Notes: generated by a model from the sequence alone, not told the origin. Numbered from the stretch's first letter, positions 10,733 to 21,637 are shown. The stretch: 64,000 nt of DNA from Dentipellis sp. KUC8613 (GCA_002286715.1 NSJX01000019.1:389876-453875), one strand, 5' to 3'. Translations and numbers: made by a program.

Positions 10733-12450
10733 TCACGCCGTGCCAGGAGCACCTGGGCACGCGCTACCGGATGGGCTGTCAATCTCTGAATGCCCGCCGC
10801 CCGTGCCCTCTTCGGTCGCGGCGGGACTGAGGCTGTGAGGGATCGTCTTTCCATCGCTGAGGCTGTCCACGCGCAGGCAGCGCCGGCCGGCGTGCTCGAC
10901 GAGAAGCTCAGGCATTGGGGGCACTATCTGGTAGGCTTCATAGAGGGGGAACAGCACCGTGCTGCTGTCCACAACAATGAGCCGCTGCTTGAGGAAGCGG
11001 CCGAAGGCTTCTTGCTCGAGCGACATGGCGTCGGCGGGCTCGTTCTTGATCACGATGGATTCATACATGAGGCGGATGTTGGTGAAGAAGGGGATGGGGT
11101 GGAAGGTCTTGCCGTTGACGAAGATCCCCTCGGGCTGCGGCCACGGAGGCGGTTGGTCTTCTACCTTGAGTTTGGAAAGCACGCCGTCGGAGCAGCACTG
11201 CTTGCGGTGGTTCTGTGCGCCGCGCGTGCCGCCCGAATATTTGACGCACAAGCAGCGCTTGCAGGTCTGAGGCTGTCGCTGGAGCAAGAGCGTGAGTGCA
11301 CTACGGACGAGCAAAGGCGCACGATGCGACTCACCTTGGTGCCGTCATTCCTCTCGTTCACGAGCGAGACTGCCGCGCAATGTTTCATCCAGAAATGTGT
11401 AGTTCCCTTCTTAGCTGTTCAGACATGGTCAAGCGGGTGAGAACCTTAGGATACAAGTTGTAGAAACGAGAGACTTGCTCACAATAGTAATTGTTCGTGG
11501 TGATCCTATTTGTGATGTCGGTCTCGACAGACGAAAGTTGGTCAGCGAGCGCGCGGGGATGCTTCTCGATGAATACGAGTCGATCGTGAATGTTGGATGG
11601 GGGAAGCTTCTCGTTGTGTGTGTCCACGTGTGCCTTGAGTTGCTCGTTGTACGCGAGCGTCGCGGTGACCCAGCGTCGCGACGTCATAGAGAATGACGCC
11701 CACCGTTCTTCGGCACGCAGGTCCATGAAAATATAGAATTCCTTGCCTCGGCCGATCTTCAGCGCGCGCGGGTCGATGCCGGTGCACAAGGCAAACAGCT
11801 GCTCGGAGCGCGACAACTTGTGCGGTCCTGCTGAAGACGGAGCCGGGAGGGGGGTGATAAGCACGGCGGGAATAGGGACAGTGGGGGGCGTGGTGTTGAC
11901 CAACGCTGGCGCCCCGTTGTGCTCGGCTTCTGTAGCAACTGCTCCGCCGTCACAATGCGACTCGGGCTCACGCACCCTAAAGAAGTCGCGGATGGCACCA
12001 CCTATGACGACACCCTTTGAGCCAGGAACGGATAGGCTGCTGGGTGGCTAAAGAAGCATTCCCGTCAATGCGGGAGAACTTGCACGCATTATACAATGAA
12101 CCATACCTTAGTGCTGCTGCGCGGCGGGGCGCAGAGCTTCTTGTGCATAGGCCCTTCGCCCGGCTCGACTGCCTTGCGCTTCAGCGATGCAGACACGTCA
12201 TGACGCGCATCGCGTTCAGAACATGCAGGAGGGCTATCACTGCCCGTGAGATCCTGATAAGAGACAAAGTTAGTAAAAGAACAAGCAATGGGAATGAAAA
12301 GCATACCACGAAATTCACATCCTTGGACGCCAGCGGGGGTGCAGCGCCTCCCTCGCACCCAAACGCCCCATCCCCGGAGCCGAGCGCAAGGCCAGATAAA
12401 GATGCTGGGACGAGAGCGGGCCCTGTTGCTGCTGTTGCTGCTGCTGTTGC

Positions 12451-12521
<71 letters not shown>

Positions 12522-15002
12522 CTGTTGCTGCTGGTGCTGCTGTTGCTGTTGCTGCTGCGGTCGATGCCGTCGCTATCTGAGTGCTCGCACGCGATAGAGA
12601 CTCGGCCCCCTGCGGTTCGTGAAACTGAAACGGCTTGATGTCTAATTTGCTGACCATGGCCTGACGCCGTTCTTCGATCATTAGGCTCTCCTCGTCGAGG
12701 TCCTCGTCCTTAATCGCCAGGAGTCCGCCAAAGGTCAGTGCATCGCCCGAGATCACAAGACCGAAAGTCTCGTTTGATTGAATGATGGTAAGCTGAGGCC
12801 GAGGTTTCAGATCCGAGGTTTTCCCTTGACTCTTGGCCTTCGTCAGAAGGCCATTCCACATCGCGCCAGTATAATTGACCAGGCGGAGGTGGTGGGAGCC
12901 ATGCGTGCTGAGGATGAATGCCGAAGGTTTTGCCGATGAGAAGGCGACGCGGACATTGCGACGCAGAACATGATCGCTCCCCAGAGCGCGGAACACGTCG
13001 AGGCCACAGGAGAAAGACCGCATGATGGCGTTCCAACCTTTGTGAGAGCCCTCGATGCGACTGCCGTCGGTCGCGATGTCTTGTTGCTTGCGGGCCAAGC
13101 AGCCCTTGCGAACGTGTCCAAGCTGATCTGCATGTACCTGCGGGAACGGTCAGATCAATCGGTGGCACAGGTTGAGACGGCAGAATTTGTACCTTCGAGG
13201 CCGCTGCTGACCAGGCGCCACCCTTCTCGGACCACTTCTTAAACATCGCGTCGAGTCTCTCCTCTTGTTCTTCTTTGCTGCGATACTTTGCAGGGCCATT
13301 GTCGTCCGCGTGACTGATAAGAATGGAATTGACCACGTCTTGCGAAATTGCTGAGCGATAAGGGTTTTTTGTTCCGTTCACTATAGAAACAATGTATCTA
13401 AGATAGGATCGTTAGTACTCAGACTCGTATAAAGTATGAGAGCGGACGAACCTTTGCTTGAAGTGCCAGACATCGAGATTGACGTCCGCGTGAGGGAAAG
13501 CCTTGTGGATTGCGTTCCGGACACTGCAGCAATTGTCTGCAGTGAAACTGTCCGGTAATGGTGCTAAGAGCGCCTCGTGGCGATTCAGCAAGCCCGCGAG
13601 CATCTCTTCAAGCTCGGCATTGGTCCCGCTCTGGCACATTCTCTGATGGGATTTTGTCAATATTTTCTTCATTGGAATTGGAAGCGACTTACCCATGCGA
13701 CAATCTCGCTCTTCTCATTCAGGGCGGTGAGCAGGCCGCCTCGGAAAAGGTTCGTGCGCGTGAGCTGGCTGCTTGTGACAGTGGCCTTCTTCGCACACTT
13801 GAAGGTATTGTCGATAGAGATTGAGGAAGCTGTTGTCAAGTCAGCGACTGTGGGATTCAAGGTACGAGTTTGGCACCTACATGACAGCGATCTTACATAC
13901 TCCGCCGACTCCTCGCGACGAGTCCTATCGCTGTACTTCAACAGGATCTTCGTCACGACAGCGTCGGTTATGGATGCGCTATCATAGCCAGCATCCCAAG
14001 GACCCGAAACATCCTGAAGTTTGCAAGCATCAAAGACGCCGCCCCGATTCCGCTGCTGGAGGCATTCGAGGTATTCCAGAAAAGCTTGATGGTACTCAAG
14101 CAGGTGAAGCTCTACTCGACGTAAGTATTGTTCGATACTCAGAGAGAGGCTGTACACTCACGTTTTATGTTCTCAGCGAGACCGATGGACGTGCCGCCAA
14201 GGCGAAGCTCAAGAATGAGATCGAACAGCTCGCGCGTCACCGCGCTGCTCTTGAAGAAGATCGGGATCCCGCCTGTTTCAATCCGTCATACCGCATGCGC
14301 AGGACGATGGTGGCGAACGTACGAGGTATTTTCCAGATCTCCCAGCCCTTCCAGAAGTTCTTGTTGGTTGCTAAATAAGAGAAATGTCCCGAGTCTTTGC
14401 AGGTCTTACACCGGAGCTGATAACCGATAGCGAGCTCTGCGCGCCGAACGCCGTATACACCGCGAGGGCCGGTAGGGGCCCAACTATCCCAGCGGACATC
14501 CTTCCCCTGGCATCCGGGACACACACCAATCCTGGGATAGTAGAAAGGATGGATGACGCTGACGGGTTTCAGGTACATTGTCTCCACCTCGATCTGCGGC
14601 CAGCTCTTGCGTCTCTGGACGTGCAAGTAGCCCGGGGGGATGAAGCGCGGGCCGTAGATTGGTACGTCTCTCGGAACAGCGGGCGCGGGCTTCGCCGTCT
14701 TCGTATTCGCGTGAATTTTGGTCTTATCGTGAAGATAGGTGACGTATTGAACAACCTCGGCGGTCCATTGCAGTTGCGCGACGCCTTCCTTGGTCTTACC
14801 GAGAGGGTTATTCTTCTTCCATCCCTCAACATGGCCATTCACCTAGAAAGAGGTGAGTCAGTCACCCTGTGCGAGGCTCTGCGCGCGAGCAGTCCAGTCG
14901 ACTAACCGCATTTTTCCAGTCTTTCTCAAATCTATCTTGCTCTTTCTTAGGCAAGGCATTCTTCAGCATGCCAAAGACGATATCAGGTTCAAAAACAGAC
15001 AT
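10733..15002 (-). CDS. DUF6729/RNase H-like transposase
   Basis: Minus-strand exons 15002-14907, 14842-14323, 14272-14162, 14111-13693, 13642-13452, 13397-13193, 13137-12307, 12253-12107, 12047-11483, 11414-11335 and 11278-10733 splice in one frame to 1236 residues. In order: a zinc-ribbon-like block (CPGCQGKDVRWDSWAP... then CKTCK, within residues 100-200) typical of DUF6729; SSAVTRELFDLI and QLHLLEYHQ; a probable RNase H-like core with SISIDNTFK (Asp about 343), TADNCCSVR (Asp about 418) and VNLDVWHFKQR; then SDGSRIEGSHKGWN. Past these are an alanine-rich run from a triplet repeat, a long linker, and a C-terminal Cys cluster (TCKRCLCVKY, QCC). It presumably cuts and moves the surrounding element. 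No frameshift or in-frame stop is needed, so it may be active. The third acidic residue of the core was not identified. Confidence 0.82.
12424..12562. repeat. TGC/TGT trinucleotide repeat tract inside transposase exon 7
   Basis: About 45 near-perfect triplets (TGC with TGT interruptions) on the plus strand. On the coding strand the transposase frame reads it as Ala with scattered Thr; the other frames would read Gln or Ser. Slippage here would change protein length without shifting frame. Confidence 0.9.
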
Positions 15003-15408
15003 GGTCCCGTCGTAGATAGCAGCAGGATGAAAGGGGGCGGCGGGCTCGAGCACAGTCCCGCTCCCCGAATATATATCGGACAAGCGCGGACAAGCGGAAG
15101 CAGACTGGCAGGTCCGTGCGCCGATGCCGCGCTCGCGAGCGCGACAGCTCGCTTGTGAGGTACGTTCACACTGCACCCTTCACATATCCAATTATCATTC
15201 TGATCTATTCACAGTCATTCAGGTTCCAGTACAATATCATAGCTTTTCTACCCAATATCGAAGGCTTGCCGGTCGCTGACATGGAATAGAAATACATTTA
15301 TTTCATCTGTGAGTAAGGAGCCCGTGAATTCGCCTTTCGACGGCTTCAGCACAGAAGCGAGGACGTACGGAATTCTCGATCCTCGCTAACACAACCAGTA
15401 AGACCTAT

Positions 15409-15590
15409 TCAGCGAATAATCTGCATCGAATGCAGGTGTGCCCCTAGCGTCGGGCGCTCGCCCTTGTCAACTATGGTCTTAAGGACGGAAAAGCGCACGG
15501 ACAGGTGCTGCCCGAACGGCGCCATGTCCGAAGACGGCATAAGGTACTGTGTATAGTCCGTATTGAACACCGGGAGGTGCTTCAACTAGG
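15409..15590 (-). pseudogene. diverged copy of the terminal exon of the transposon cargo gene
   Basis: On the minus strand an open stretch LKHLPVFNTDYTQYLMPSSD then MAPFGQHLSVRF...ERPTLGAHLHSMQ ends in a stop at 15411-15409. It aligns along its whole length with the last exon of the neighbouring gene (LEYLPVFTADHSHLPIPTLA, APFGKRVSVRF, RPVVGARMLYM). Length, stop position and spacing all agree. No partner for the first exon is visible between 15600 and 15870, so this is either a relic or an alternative last exon. Confidence 0.6.
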
Positions 15591-15875
15591 GGCCCGGTGC
15601 GCGCGCGCTCGAAGCCTTTGCCCAACCTCGAGGGAAAGTAACCGATAAATTCATATAGCATCTTTGTAGACTAATACACATAGCGGAGAGAAAACTGATG
15701 TACACATGTTGATACAGACAAAAACAAAACTGATACAACGAATTCTTGCTACTTGTACATTGATAAGAGATTTCGAACAGAACCTAGATAGAAGCTTGTC
15801 AACATGTCACAAATATGAATTTAGAACTCTTATACGTACGGGTGCCGGGCAGCCGCGATTCGCATTGGCCGTTGG

Positions 15876-16650
15876 TCAGTCGAGGACGTGCATGTAGAGC
15901 ATGCGCGCCCCGACAACGGGGCGGACGCCTCGCTTCACGTGTAAGGTGAAACGCACCGACACGCGCTTCCCAAACGGAGCTGCTGCTAGAGTCGGAATCG
16001 GGAGGTGTGAATGGTCGGCCGTGAATACCGGGAGGTATTCCAGCGTGTACGGATGCTAGAATACATACCGGATGGTCAGTTTGATGCAAAATATACTGAT
16101 GATCTCATGAGACACGTACCGGGGGTCCCCAGCCCATCTGAAGCAGAGCCAAGGGGCTTTCGCTGCCCTGGCTGTAATCGGGGGCCACGAGCTCGCCTAT
16201 CGCGACACCGGCACCAGCCGCGCAGCGCGAGATGCGCTCGAGCTGCGTCAGTCCCCGCCTCCACAGAATCACGTCGCGACGCGACTCGCTCGGCGACTGG
16301 AGCCAGAACGAAGCGAAGGGAATGGCTTCATCACCCACCGACCCGTATGGGTGATTGCGATCTCCTTCAGGCGTCATGAAGCAATCGGTCTCCGCGAGGC
16401 GGCCGACAATCTCGAAGACGATAGCGCTGAAGTCGATACGAATACCGTACTGGAGCGTCACGCCGTCGTTCTCTTCGCAGTAGATATCGCCTATAATTCC
16501 ATCGCGGCTGACGAATGAGCAGTTGACGGGATCGGGGACCCTGCCCAAATTGCATATGGTGAAATACTGTGCTTGTTGATCGAAGTGCTTCTGAACCCGG
16601 GCGGGATCGTACCGCTGCAGCCCAGGATGCACAGGGTCGGGGAGGGACAT
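15876..16650 (-). CDS. unknown cargo protein inside the transposon
   Basis: Not recognised. Two minus-strand exons, 16650-16120 and 16055-15876, join at a GT-AG intron in phase 0 to 236 residues. The first exon, MSLPDPVHPGLQRYDPARVQ..., contains YFTICNLGRVPDPVN, DGVTLQYGIRIDFSAIVFEI and a SPSESRRDVILWRRGLTQLE segment. The second begins HPYTLEYLPVFTADHSH and ends in MLYMHVLD. Strand-like alternation and lack of membrane segments suggest a soluble globular protein. It lies between the transposase start and the right TIR, on the transposase strand, so it travels with the element. A degraded second copy of its last exon follows at 15590-15409. No catalytic motif noticed. Confidence 0.65.
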
Positions 16651-17031
16651 GGTGGATGGCGGTTGGTGGGCGGTGGTGGTGGTGGTCAGGAGACGATAAT
16701 CCTTGCCCCTATGCTCGAGCGAGCTATGACTTCATAAGCGAGCACCCGCGTCTCACGCGTCGAACGTTGAAGTCGCAAGGCTTGCTGAGACGTACCTTCG
16801 AAAGTGGGCTGCACGTCGCAGCTCGCCAATCTCATTTGCGAGAACCGCTCGCCCGGACACGGTGGCGAAGCGAGAACCCTGCCATCTGGCTTTGGGCGCT
16901 CAGAAGCGCGGTACATGGCCAAGTTCCATCAAATCACTGTGGACCGGCCATGGACCTCCCTGGCTCGGTTTGCTTCAGCCACCCAAACCCTGCCCAAACC
17001 TCCCTAGCCCCCGTTTTCGGGCCGCCTTCGG

Positions 17032-17051
17032 CGGACCTCCCTTGCTGCGAC
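17032..17051 (-). repeat. right terminal inverted repeat
   Basis: Reverse complement begins GTCGCAGCAAGG and matches the left TIR over about 20 bases with two mismatches. A short GC-rich palindrome (CCGCCTTCGGCGG, 17023-17035) overlaps its inner edge. Confidence 0.75.
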
Positions 17052-17060
17052 CGTATTTTC

Positions 17061-17515
17061 CCGGGCGGATTCGATGTGCGTGTTTTCCACAGTCACATGA
17101 TGGAGCGTAACGCGTGGCGTCACGTTACGTGGTCACGGTGACAATGGCACTGACGCCGCGACAATCGTGTATATTCGGCCACAATGAATCGAGTTGAACA
17201 AAATTCTAGCCGAGGAATAATGGCCTATACCACGCTTCACAATGGCCTGACTCGCATGCACTCCTCCTCAAACCACCACCGTCTTCCCTCATCCGCTACA
17301 TCGCGCTCCCATCTCCCATCGCATGCATCTTTCTCGAGTCCGCTATGCTGCCGAATAATCACCCACCTTCCACTGCGGCGCTTGTGGTGCAGGGAAGGTC
17401 CCTACGGATGCTCGGCCGTAGGACCTACAATGCCACTTGCCCCGCCTGTTGTCTCCCTCCAGAGATCCTATCTATGATCTTCCTTCACTTCCACGTCGAC
17501 TTCCTTCCTCTGGAG
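17061..17515 (+). repeat. 455-bp direct repeat, right copy
   Basis: Matches 9518-9972. It begins nine bases after the right TIR and runs through the F-box gene promoter, start codon and first 57 codons, where the gene continues uninterrupted. Confidence 0.92.
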
Positions 17516-19138
17516 GTGAGGTTGAGATGCAATCCGACCCATCGCATGCTGCTCAATATCACCCATGTCTGTCGCTATTGGCGCACCACGGCACTCGGCT
17601 ACGCGCGGCTGTGGACCGGCATACCTTTAGTGGACCGCTCCTGCATCGCAGCGTTCGCGGCGCGTAGCAAGAACATGCCGGTCTCTGTTCGTGGAAGAGT
17701 TTCGACGGTCAAACGAGAGATCACTAGCCGTTTTCGCGCGCTCCCACTTTCTCGCCTAGAGTATCTACACCTCGAATGTGCTCCACGTCATGGAGTCGTG
17801 CTGGACAACAGAATAGTACACAGAATAGTCAAGATGGATCTCCCGGGCGAAGAGGCTCCGATGCTGAAGGTACTCAACCTTAGTACTCGACATCCTGACC
17901 AGTTTGCACAGCTCCTTCAAACCCCTAAGAAGATGCCGGCGCTAATCTGCCTGTGCGTCTCGCGTGTCGAGATTGACCTCACTTGGCTGGGGACGTTGAC
18001 TAACTTGATTTCACTCAATATTTTGCACCTCGAGCCAGCGGCGCGGGTCTCCGTCCTATCGCTTGTTGGTGCTCTCAGGAACTTGCGTCGACTCAAGCAC
18101 CTGGAGATAGTCAGCGCGCTCAGAGCCAACGAACCTAGCGCCGAGGAGGTCCAGAACTTGGCCCCCATAGAACACATGCGATTACAAATATTCATTGTTC
18201 TGGATGTTGCCAACCCTTCCGTCATTCTGCTCAAGAATGCCACCCGCGCTGGGATACACACGTTTCAATCGCAGATCTTCGTCCACACCTCGCTCCTATG
18301 CACTGAACTTGCGTTGACAAGTCTGGCAGACACCATATGCAAGACCTTCCTACAGCACCTCCGTGGTGCACGCGTCATCGACTATATGCGCAGCCTGGTC
18401 TGCTCCGTGGGGAAGGAGAGTGCAGGCGACGTGCGTGTGACATTCACCACCGCGTCCAACACGCCACTCGTGTCCAACCCGCGCGCCGCGTTTGTTACAC
18501 CGGGCGCCTTCACGATCACGTTTTCGCTGGGCATTGCACCCGCCAATCTACACATCCTGTCTTCTTTATGGTGGAGAGTCCTTGGGATAATAGAAACGGA
18601 GTACCCCAGGTCCCCGGGGTTCTTTATAAACACGCTCGTTATGCGTGCGGATGCGAGCTTGCCAGACGACTGCAGCCAATTTTACTACTGGGCAGGCTAC
18701 CCGACGTTGTCGCTCAAGGAAATTGCGCTCATCCGGCTTAGCGTGGCGGGCTTCTGTATGCAGTTTGCGGACCACAGGCTCAGACAGGACGCCGCGCAGG
18801 AACCCGTGACCACGGTGCCGCCTCCGGTGCTCCCTGCGCTCGAGGGGTTGCAAGTGTTTGAGTTTGATTTTGAACAAAACTCGCCAGTCCTGGACGCTCT
18901 GAAGATGGGGTTGATACGCCGTGCGCAACAGAAGAATGAGCTGCCGGCGGATGCGGCCCACGCAATACCGCAGATGACGCTGACCATCGTGGATTGTCGA
19001 ATTACGCAGGAGCATGTGCAAATGCTTGCAGAGGCGAGTGAGGGTCCGGTTGTGTGGGATGGGAAGACGGATGGTGGTGGGAAGCTTAAGCTTGGGCAGA
19101 TAGGCGCGACGGCTGAGGATGAGGATTCCAGTGCGTAA
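17345..19138 (+). CDS. F-box protein, single exon
   Basis: 597 residues without introns, unusual beside its intron-rich neighbours but common in expanded agaricomycete F-box families. An F-box-like segment occupies roughly residues 35-95: CLPPEILSMIFLHFHVDF, then LLNITHVCRYWRTTALGYA and LWTGIPL. The rest has LRR-like hydrophobic periodicity (FRALPLSRLEYLHLEC, MLKVLNLSTRHPDQFAQL, LGTLTNLISLNILHLE, LVGALRNLRRLKHLEIV), as in substrate-binding parts of F-box proteins. It probably recruits a target to an SCF ubiquitin ligase; the target is unknown. The tail is Gly/Asp-rich. Its first 455 bases, promoter included, are duplicated on the far side of the transposon, so the present gene was preserved or rebuilt during the insertion. 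Confidence 0.85.
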   Translation: MLPNNHPPSTAALVVQGRSLRMLGRRTYNATCPACCLPPEILSMIFLHFHVDFLPLEVRLRCNPTHRMLLNITHVCRYWRTTALGYARLWTGIPLVDRSCIAAFAARSKNMPVSVRGRVSTVKREITSRFRALPLSRLEYLHLECAPRHGVVLDNRIVHRIVKMDLPGEEAPMLKVLNLSTRHPDQFAQLLQTPKKMPALICLCVSRVEIDLTWLGTLTNLISLNILHLEPAARVSVLSLVGALRNLRRLKHLEIVSALRANEPSAEEVQNLAPIEHMRLQIFIVLDVANPSVILLKNATRAGIHTFQSQIFVHTSLLCTELALTSLADTICKTFLQHLRGARVIDYMRSLVCSVGKESAGDVRVTFTTASNTPLVSNPRAAFVTPGAFTITFSLGIAPANLHILSSLWWRVLGIIETEYPRSPGFFINTLVMRADASLPDDCSQFYYWAGYPTLSLKEIALIRLSVAGFCMQFADHRLRQDAAQEPVTTVPPPVLPALEGLQVFEFDFEQNSPVLDALKMGLIRRAQQKNELPADAAHAIPQMTLTIVDCRITQEHVQMLAEASEGPVVWDGKTDGGGKLKLGQIGATAEDEDSSA

Positions 19139-19926
19139 AGCCTGACTCTTGTCTGATTAGGTGACCTGTGTCTCTGCAAGGTGCGCCCACTGCAGCTTGC
19201 ATTGTGCACGAGATCCCTGACCATTCCAGCATCTAGCTCTTGAATTTGATATCAGTCCCCCGGTGACGGTCGAATGCTGTGGTTGTGCGCACGTCGACAA
19301 GGTGGCTACCTAGTAAGCTTCCCCCACTTGAACATTATTTTCGATGCCTGTGTGTATATCAAACTTTGTTCTCCAAAATACACACTGCTGCCGTCGATTA
19401 TAGAGCTGCCGATGCCTTTACCATCGCGTTAAATTGTAGCGTATACGCAGCGATACGCTCACTGCACTGGAACCTGAAGGCTGTACGTGGTGCACCCAAT
19501 CAGCGAACCAAGTTCCAAGGCAAGTCTGTCGTACCTTCGCGGACTACCGCCCAAAGCGGTGCCCACAGCTATGTTTGGCGATGGCTCGCGATGGCCCGAG
19601 TTGGACCAAGGTGGTCCGGCCTATTTTCGGCACATGACACCTGACTTCAATTGAAGCAATGCACTTATCTCGAGATTTGAGTGTTGGGATGTCTCGGGCT
19701 CTGTTGGTACCGAAGATCATCGTGGCTCAGGGAGTTGGACGATGATGGGCGGACATGGACGTCAACGGACAGATTGCGCGGTAGACGGGCTGAGCGTGCT
19801 CGTGCTTGGGTATAAAATGCAGGATGCATCCGTGGTATGTTCTGCATTAGTGACATCTACGTTCCACTACTACTCTTACCATCCTCCGAATTCACCATCA
19901 TACCGCTCCTCACCCACCTCGTCGAC
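19139..19926. promoter_or_regulatory. intergenic with TATA box for plus DUF7330-like gene A
   Basis: TATAAAAT at 19811-19818, about 110 bases before the start codon of gene A. The rest shows no gene. Confidence 0.5.
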
Positions 19927-21250
19927 ATGTCCATGGCGCCGCAATCCCAGGCTCATGGGCAGGCCCAGAGACCCTCCAGCGAGGACTCGAAGAGCGAGGA
20001 CGCGAAGGACGCGTCCGGTGCGCATGTTGTGAATCGCGACTCCCTGGCGGACGCGAATGGCGGCTTTGTACGTGCACCACCCGCTGATCCTCTCGAAAAA
20101 TGAAAAGCGGCGACTTACCATTGCACTATGCGCAGATGCCGCCAGCGTACACGGTCCCCGTGCTCCCGCAAGACCAATCCACCGCACCGACTCAGACGCA
20201 GCTCTACCCGTACCCCAGCCCCGCGCCAACCCAACCCAACCCCGAGGTATACGTGCCTTCCCCGCCAAGCAGCCTCACCCCCACAAACCACGTCCACATC
20301 GCCCAGCACAACAGCCGCATCAACGCGCAGGTATTGCTCGACCTCGCCATGGGCCTCAGCGCGCCTGTCCCGCTCGCGCCCGTCCCGCTCAGCGGCGTGG
20401 GCATGGGCATAGGTTTCGGCATAAGCGCGAAGCCGGAGAAAGCGGCGCGCAAGGAGGCAAAGCGCGCAGAGAAGGAGGCGAAGCGCGCGCGCAAGGAGGA
20501 GATGCGCGAGCAGTTTCTTGCGCTGGTTGGGTATGGGAGTCAAGGCGCGGATGCGGGTGCGGGGGAGGTGGTGGGCACGGGGGTGGGCCTGGCGCAGGTG
20601 CAGCCGAATTTGTTCCTCCAGGGGCACAATGCGAGCATGGATGCGGAGGTGTGGGTCGTGGACACGCGGGGTGGAGAGCACGTCGCCGGGCGCGCGGTGC
20701 TGAAGTTTGTGAACCACAATGGGCGGGTGGACGTCGCGGTGGTGCGTTCATCCCCACACCCACATCTCGTCGTTCACGCAGGACTTACGGATATCGCGTC
20801 CCGCAGCACGCGCCCTCCAGCGAACCGCGTCCGTGCATTAGTGTAAGCATCAGCACGCACAGCGGCGCAGTCGACCTCGCGCTCCCGCGCACCTTCACGG
20901 GCCCGCTCGCGCTCTCGAACGACTTCGGGCACACGCGCCTCTCGCCCGCGCTCGCGGCCGCGTCGGCCCCGCTCGCGGAGACGCACCGCACGCAGACGCG
21001 GTTCGTCGGCCGCCGGCCCACGTGCTGGCGCGCGCTGGCGATGCAGGGCGGTGCGGGTGCGAGCATGGGCGCGGGCGCAGGAGTGGGTATGGGTGTGGGG
21101 GCGGGAGTGGGAGCCGAAGACGTACCGGTAGACGAGGTTGCAGTCGTGACCCGCCACGGGACTGTCTCGGTGAGATTCGAGGACGAGCCGCCGATGGGCA
21201 AGCTGGAGGTCGGCGCGGCGGGGGTGATGAAGAGGATCGCGTTTGGGTGA
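19927..21250 (+). CDS. DUF7330-like repeat protein, plus array gene A
   Basis: Function unknown. Exons 19927-20067, 20136-20741 and 20807-21250, phase-0 introns, 396 residues. The acceptor before CAC (20807) was chosen because it aligns with genes B and C and restores the ISVSISTHSGAVDLALP frame. Exon 1 is hydrophilic (MSMAPQSQAHGQ...). Exon 2 is Pro-rich, then LTPTNHVHIAQHNSRINAQV, an Arg/Lys/Glu-rich segment suggesting a charged helix (KAARKEAKRAEKEAKRA), and QPNLFLQGHNASMDAEVWVV. Exon 3 has DLALPRTFTGPLALSNDFGH, TRLSPALA, TRFVGRRPTCW, a Gly/Ala/Val-rich insert (GAGVGMGVGAGVG) and VSVRFEDEPPMGKLEV. It is the most divergent of the six copies. Confidence 0.82.
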
Positions 21251-21637
21251 GACTGGAATTTGGCCCCGGTGCGCAGGATGCGGATGCGGACGTACATAGT
21301 TGCTGTGAGACATTATATGGTATTGGTATTGTGGACTTTTTGTGTCGCGGTAGCGGTCTTGTAGACTATGTGGCGTATATGTTTGATGGAGATGCTGCCC
21401 GGTCAGATTTGATTCTGGGCGGCACGGATGTATATCGAGGCTGCGTTTTGAAACTGCCCGCCGGGAGGATGTATCCGCCTCAGAAGGAGGGGGCAGCTGC
21501 CGCACGGACGCGGAAGCAGATGCGGCACGGGCGACCCGCCGCCTGCCGCTGCGGAACTGGCCAAGACTCATATCAACGGCCTGAGGGTCGGAAGCAATGT
21601 GAGATGGAACGGGGAAGGCAGGCGAGGGTCGCTGGCG

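Larger units (their letters stand above)
9988..17051. mobile_element. 7.06-kb TIR DNA transposon with DUF6729-type transposase
   Basis: The ends form an imperfect inverted repeat. GTCGCAGCAAGG at 9988-9999 is matched exactly by the reverse complement of 17040-17051, and similarity continues to about 20 bases (18 of 20). The element lies almost exactly between the two 455-bp direct repeats, with 15 bp of non-repeat sequence on the left and 9 bp on the right. Inside, on the minus strand, are an apparently intact 11-exon transposase (15002-10733) and a second gene (16650-15876) with a duplicated terminal exon nearby. I see no short target-site duplication directly flanking the TIRs. Superfamily not settled: the transposase has an RNase H-like DUF6729-type layout. 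Confidence 0.75.

Noticed and set aside
12288..12638. Plus-strand frame with a long leucine run
   Set aside because: It is the antisense reading of the triplet repeat in the minus-strand transposase exon.
13849..13896. An intron between EY and the ADLTTASSISIDNTF segment of the transposase
   Set aside because: A GTAAGA donor and CAG acceptor exist, but using them breaks the frame, while reading through keeps one open frame.
9518..17515. The 455-bp direct repeats as LTRs of a retrotransposon
   Set aside because: They lack TG...CA ends, hold the promoter and start of a host F-box gene, and the enclosed element has inverted repeats and a transposase rather than reverse transcriptase or integrase.
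20057..21250. Single 397-codon plus frame covering most of DUF7330-like gene A
   Set aside because: Its first two-thirds is a shadow frame; only the part from 20807 is real (exon 3). Comparison with genes B and C shows the three-exon model.
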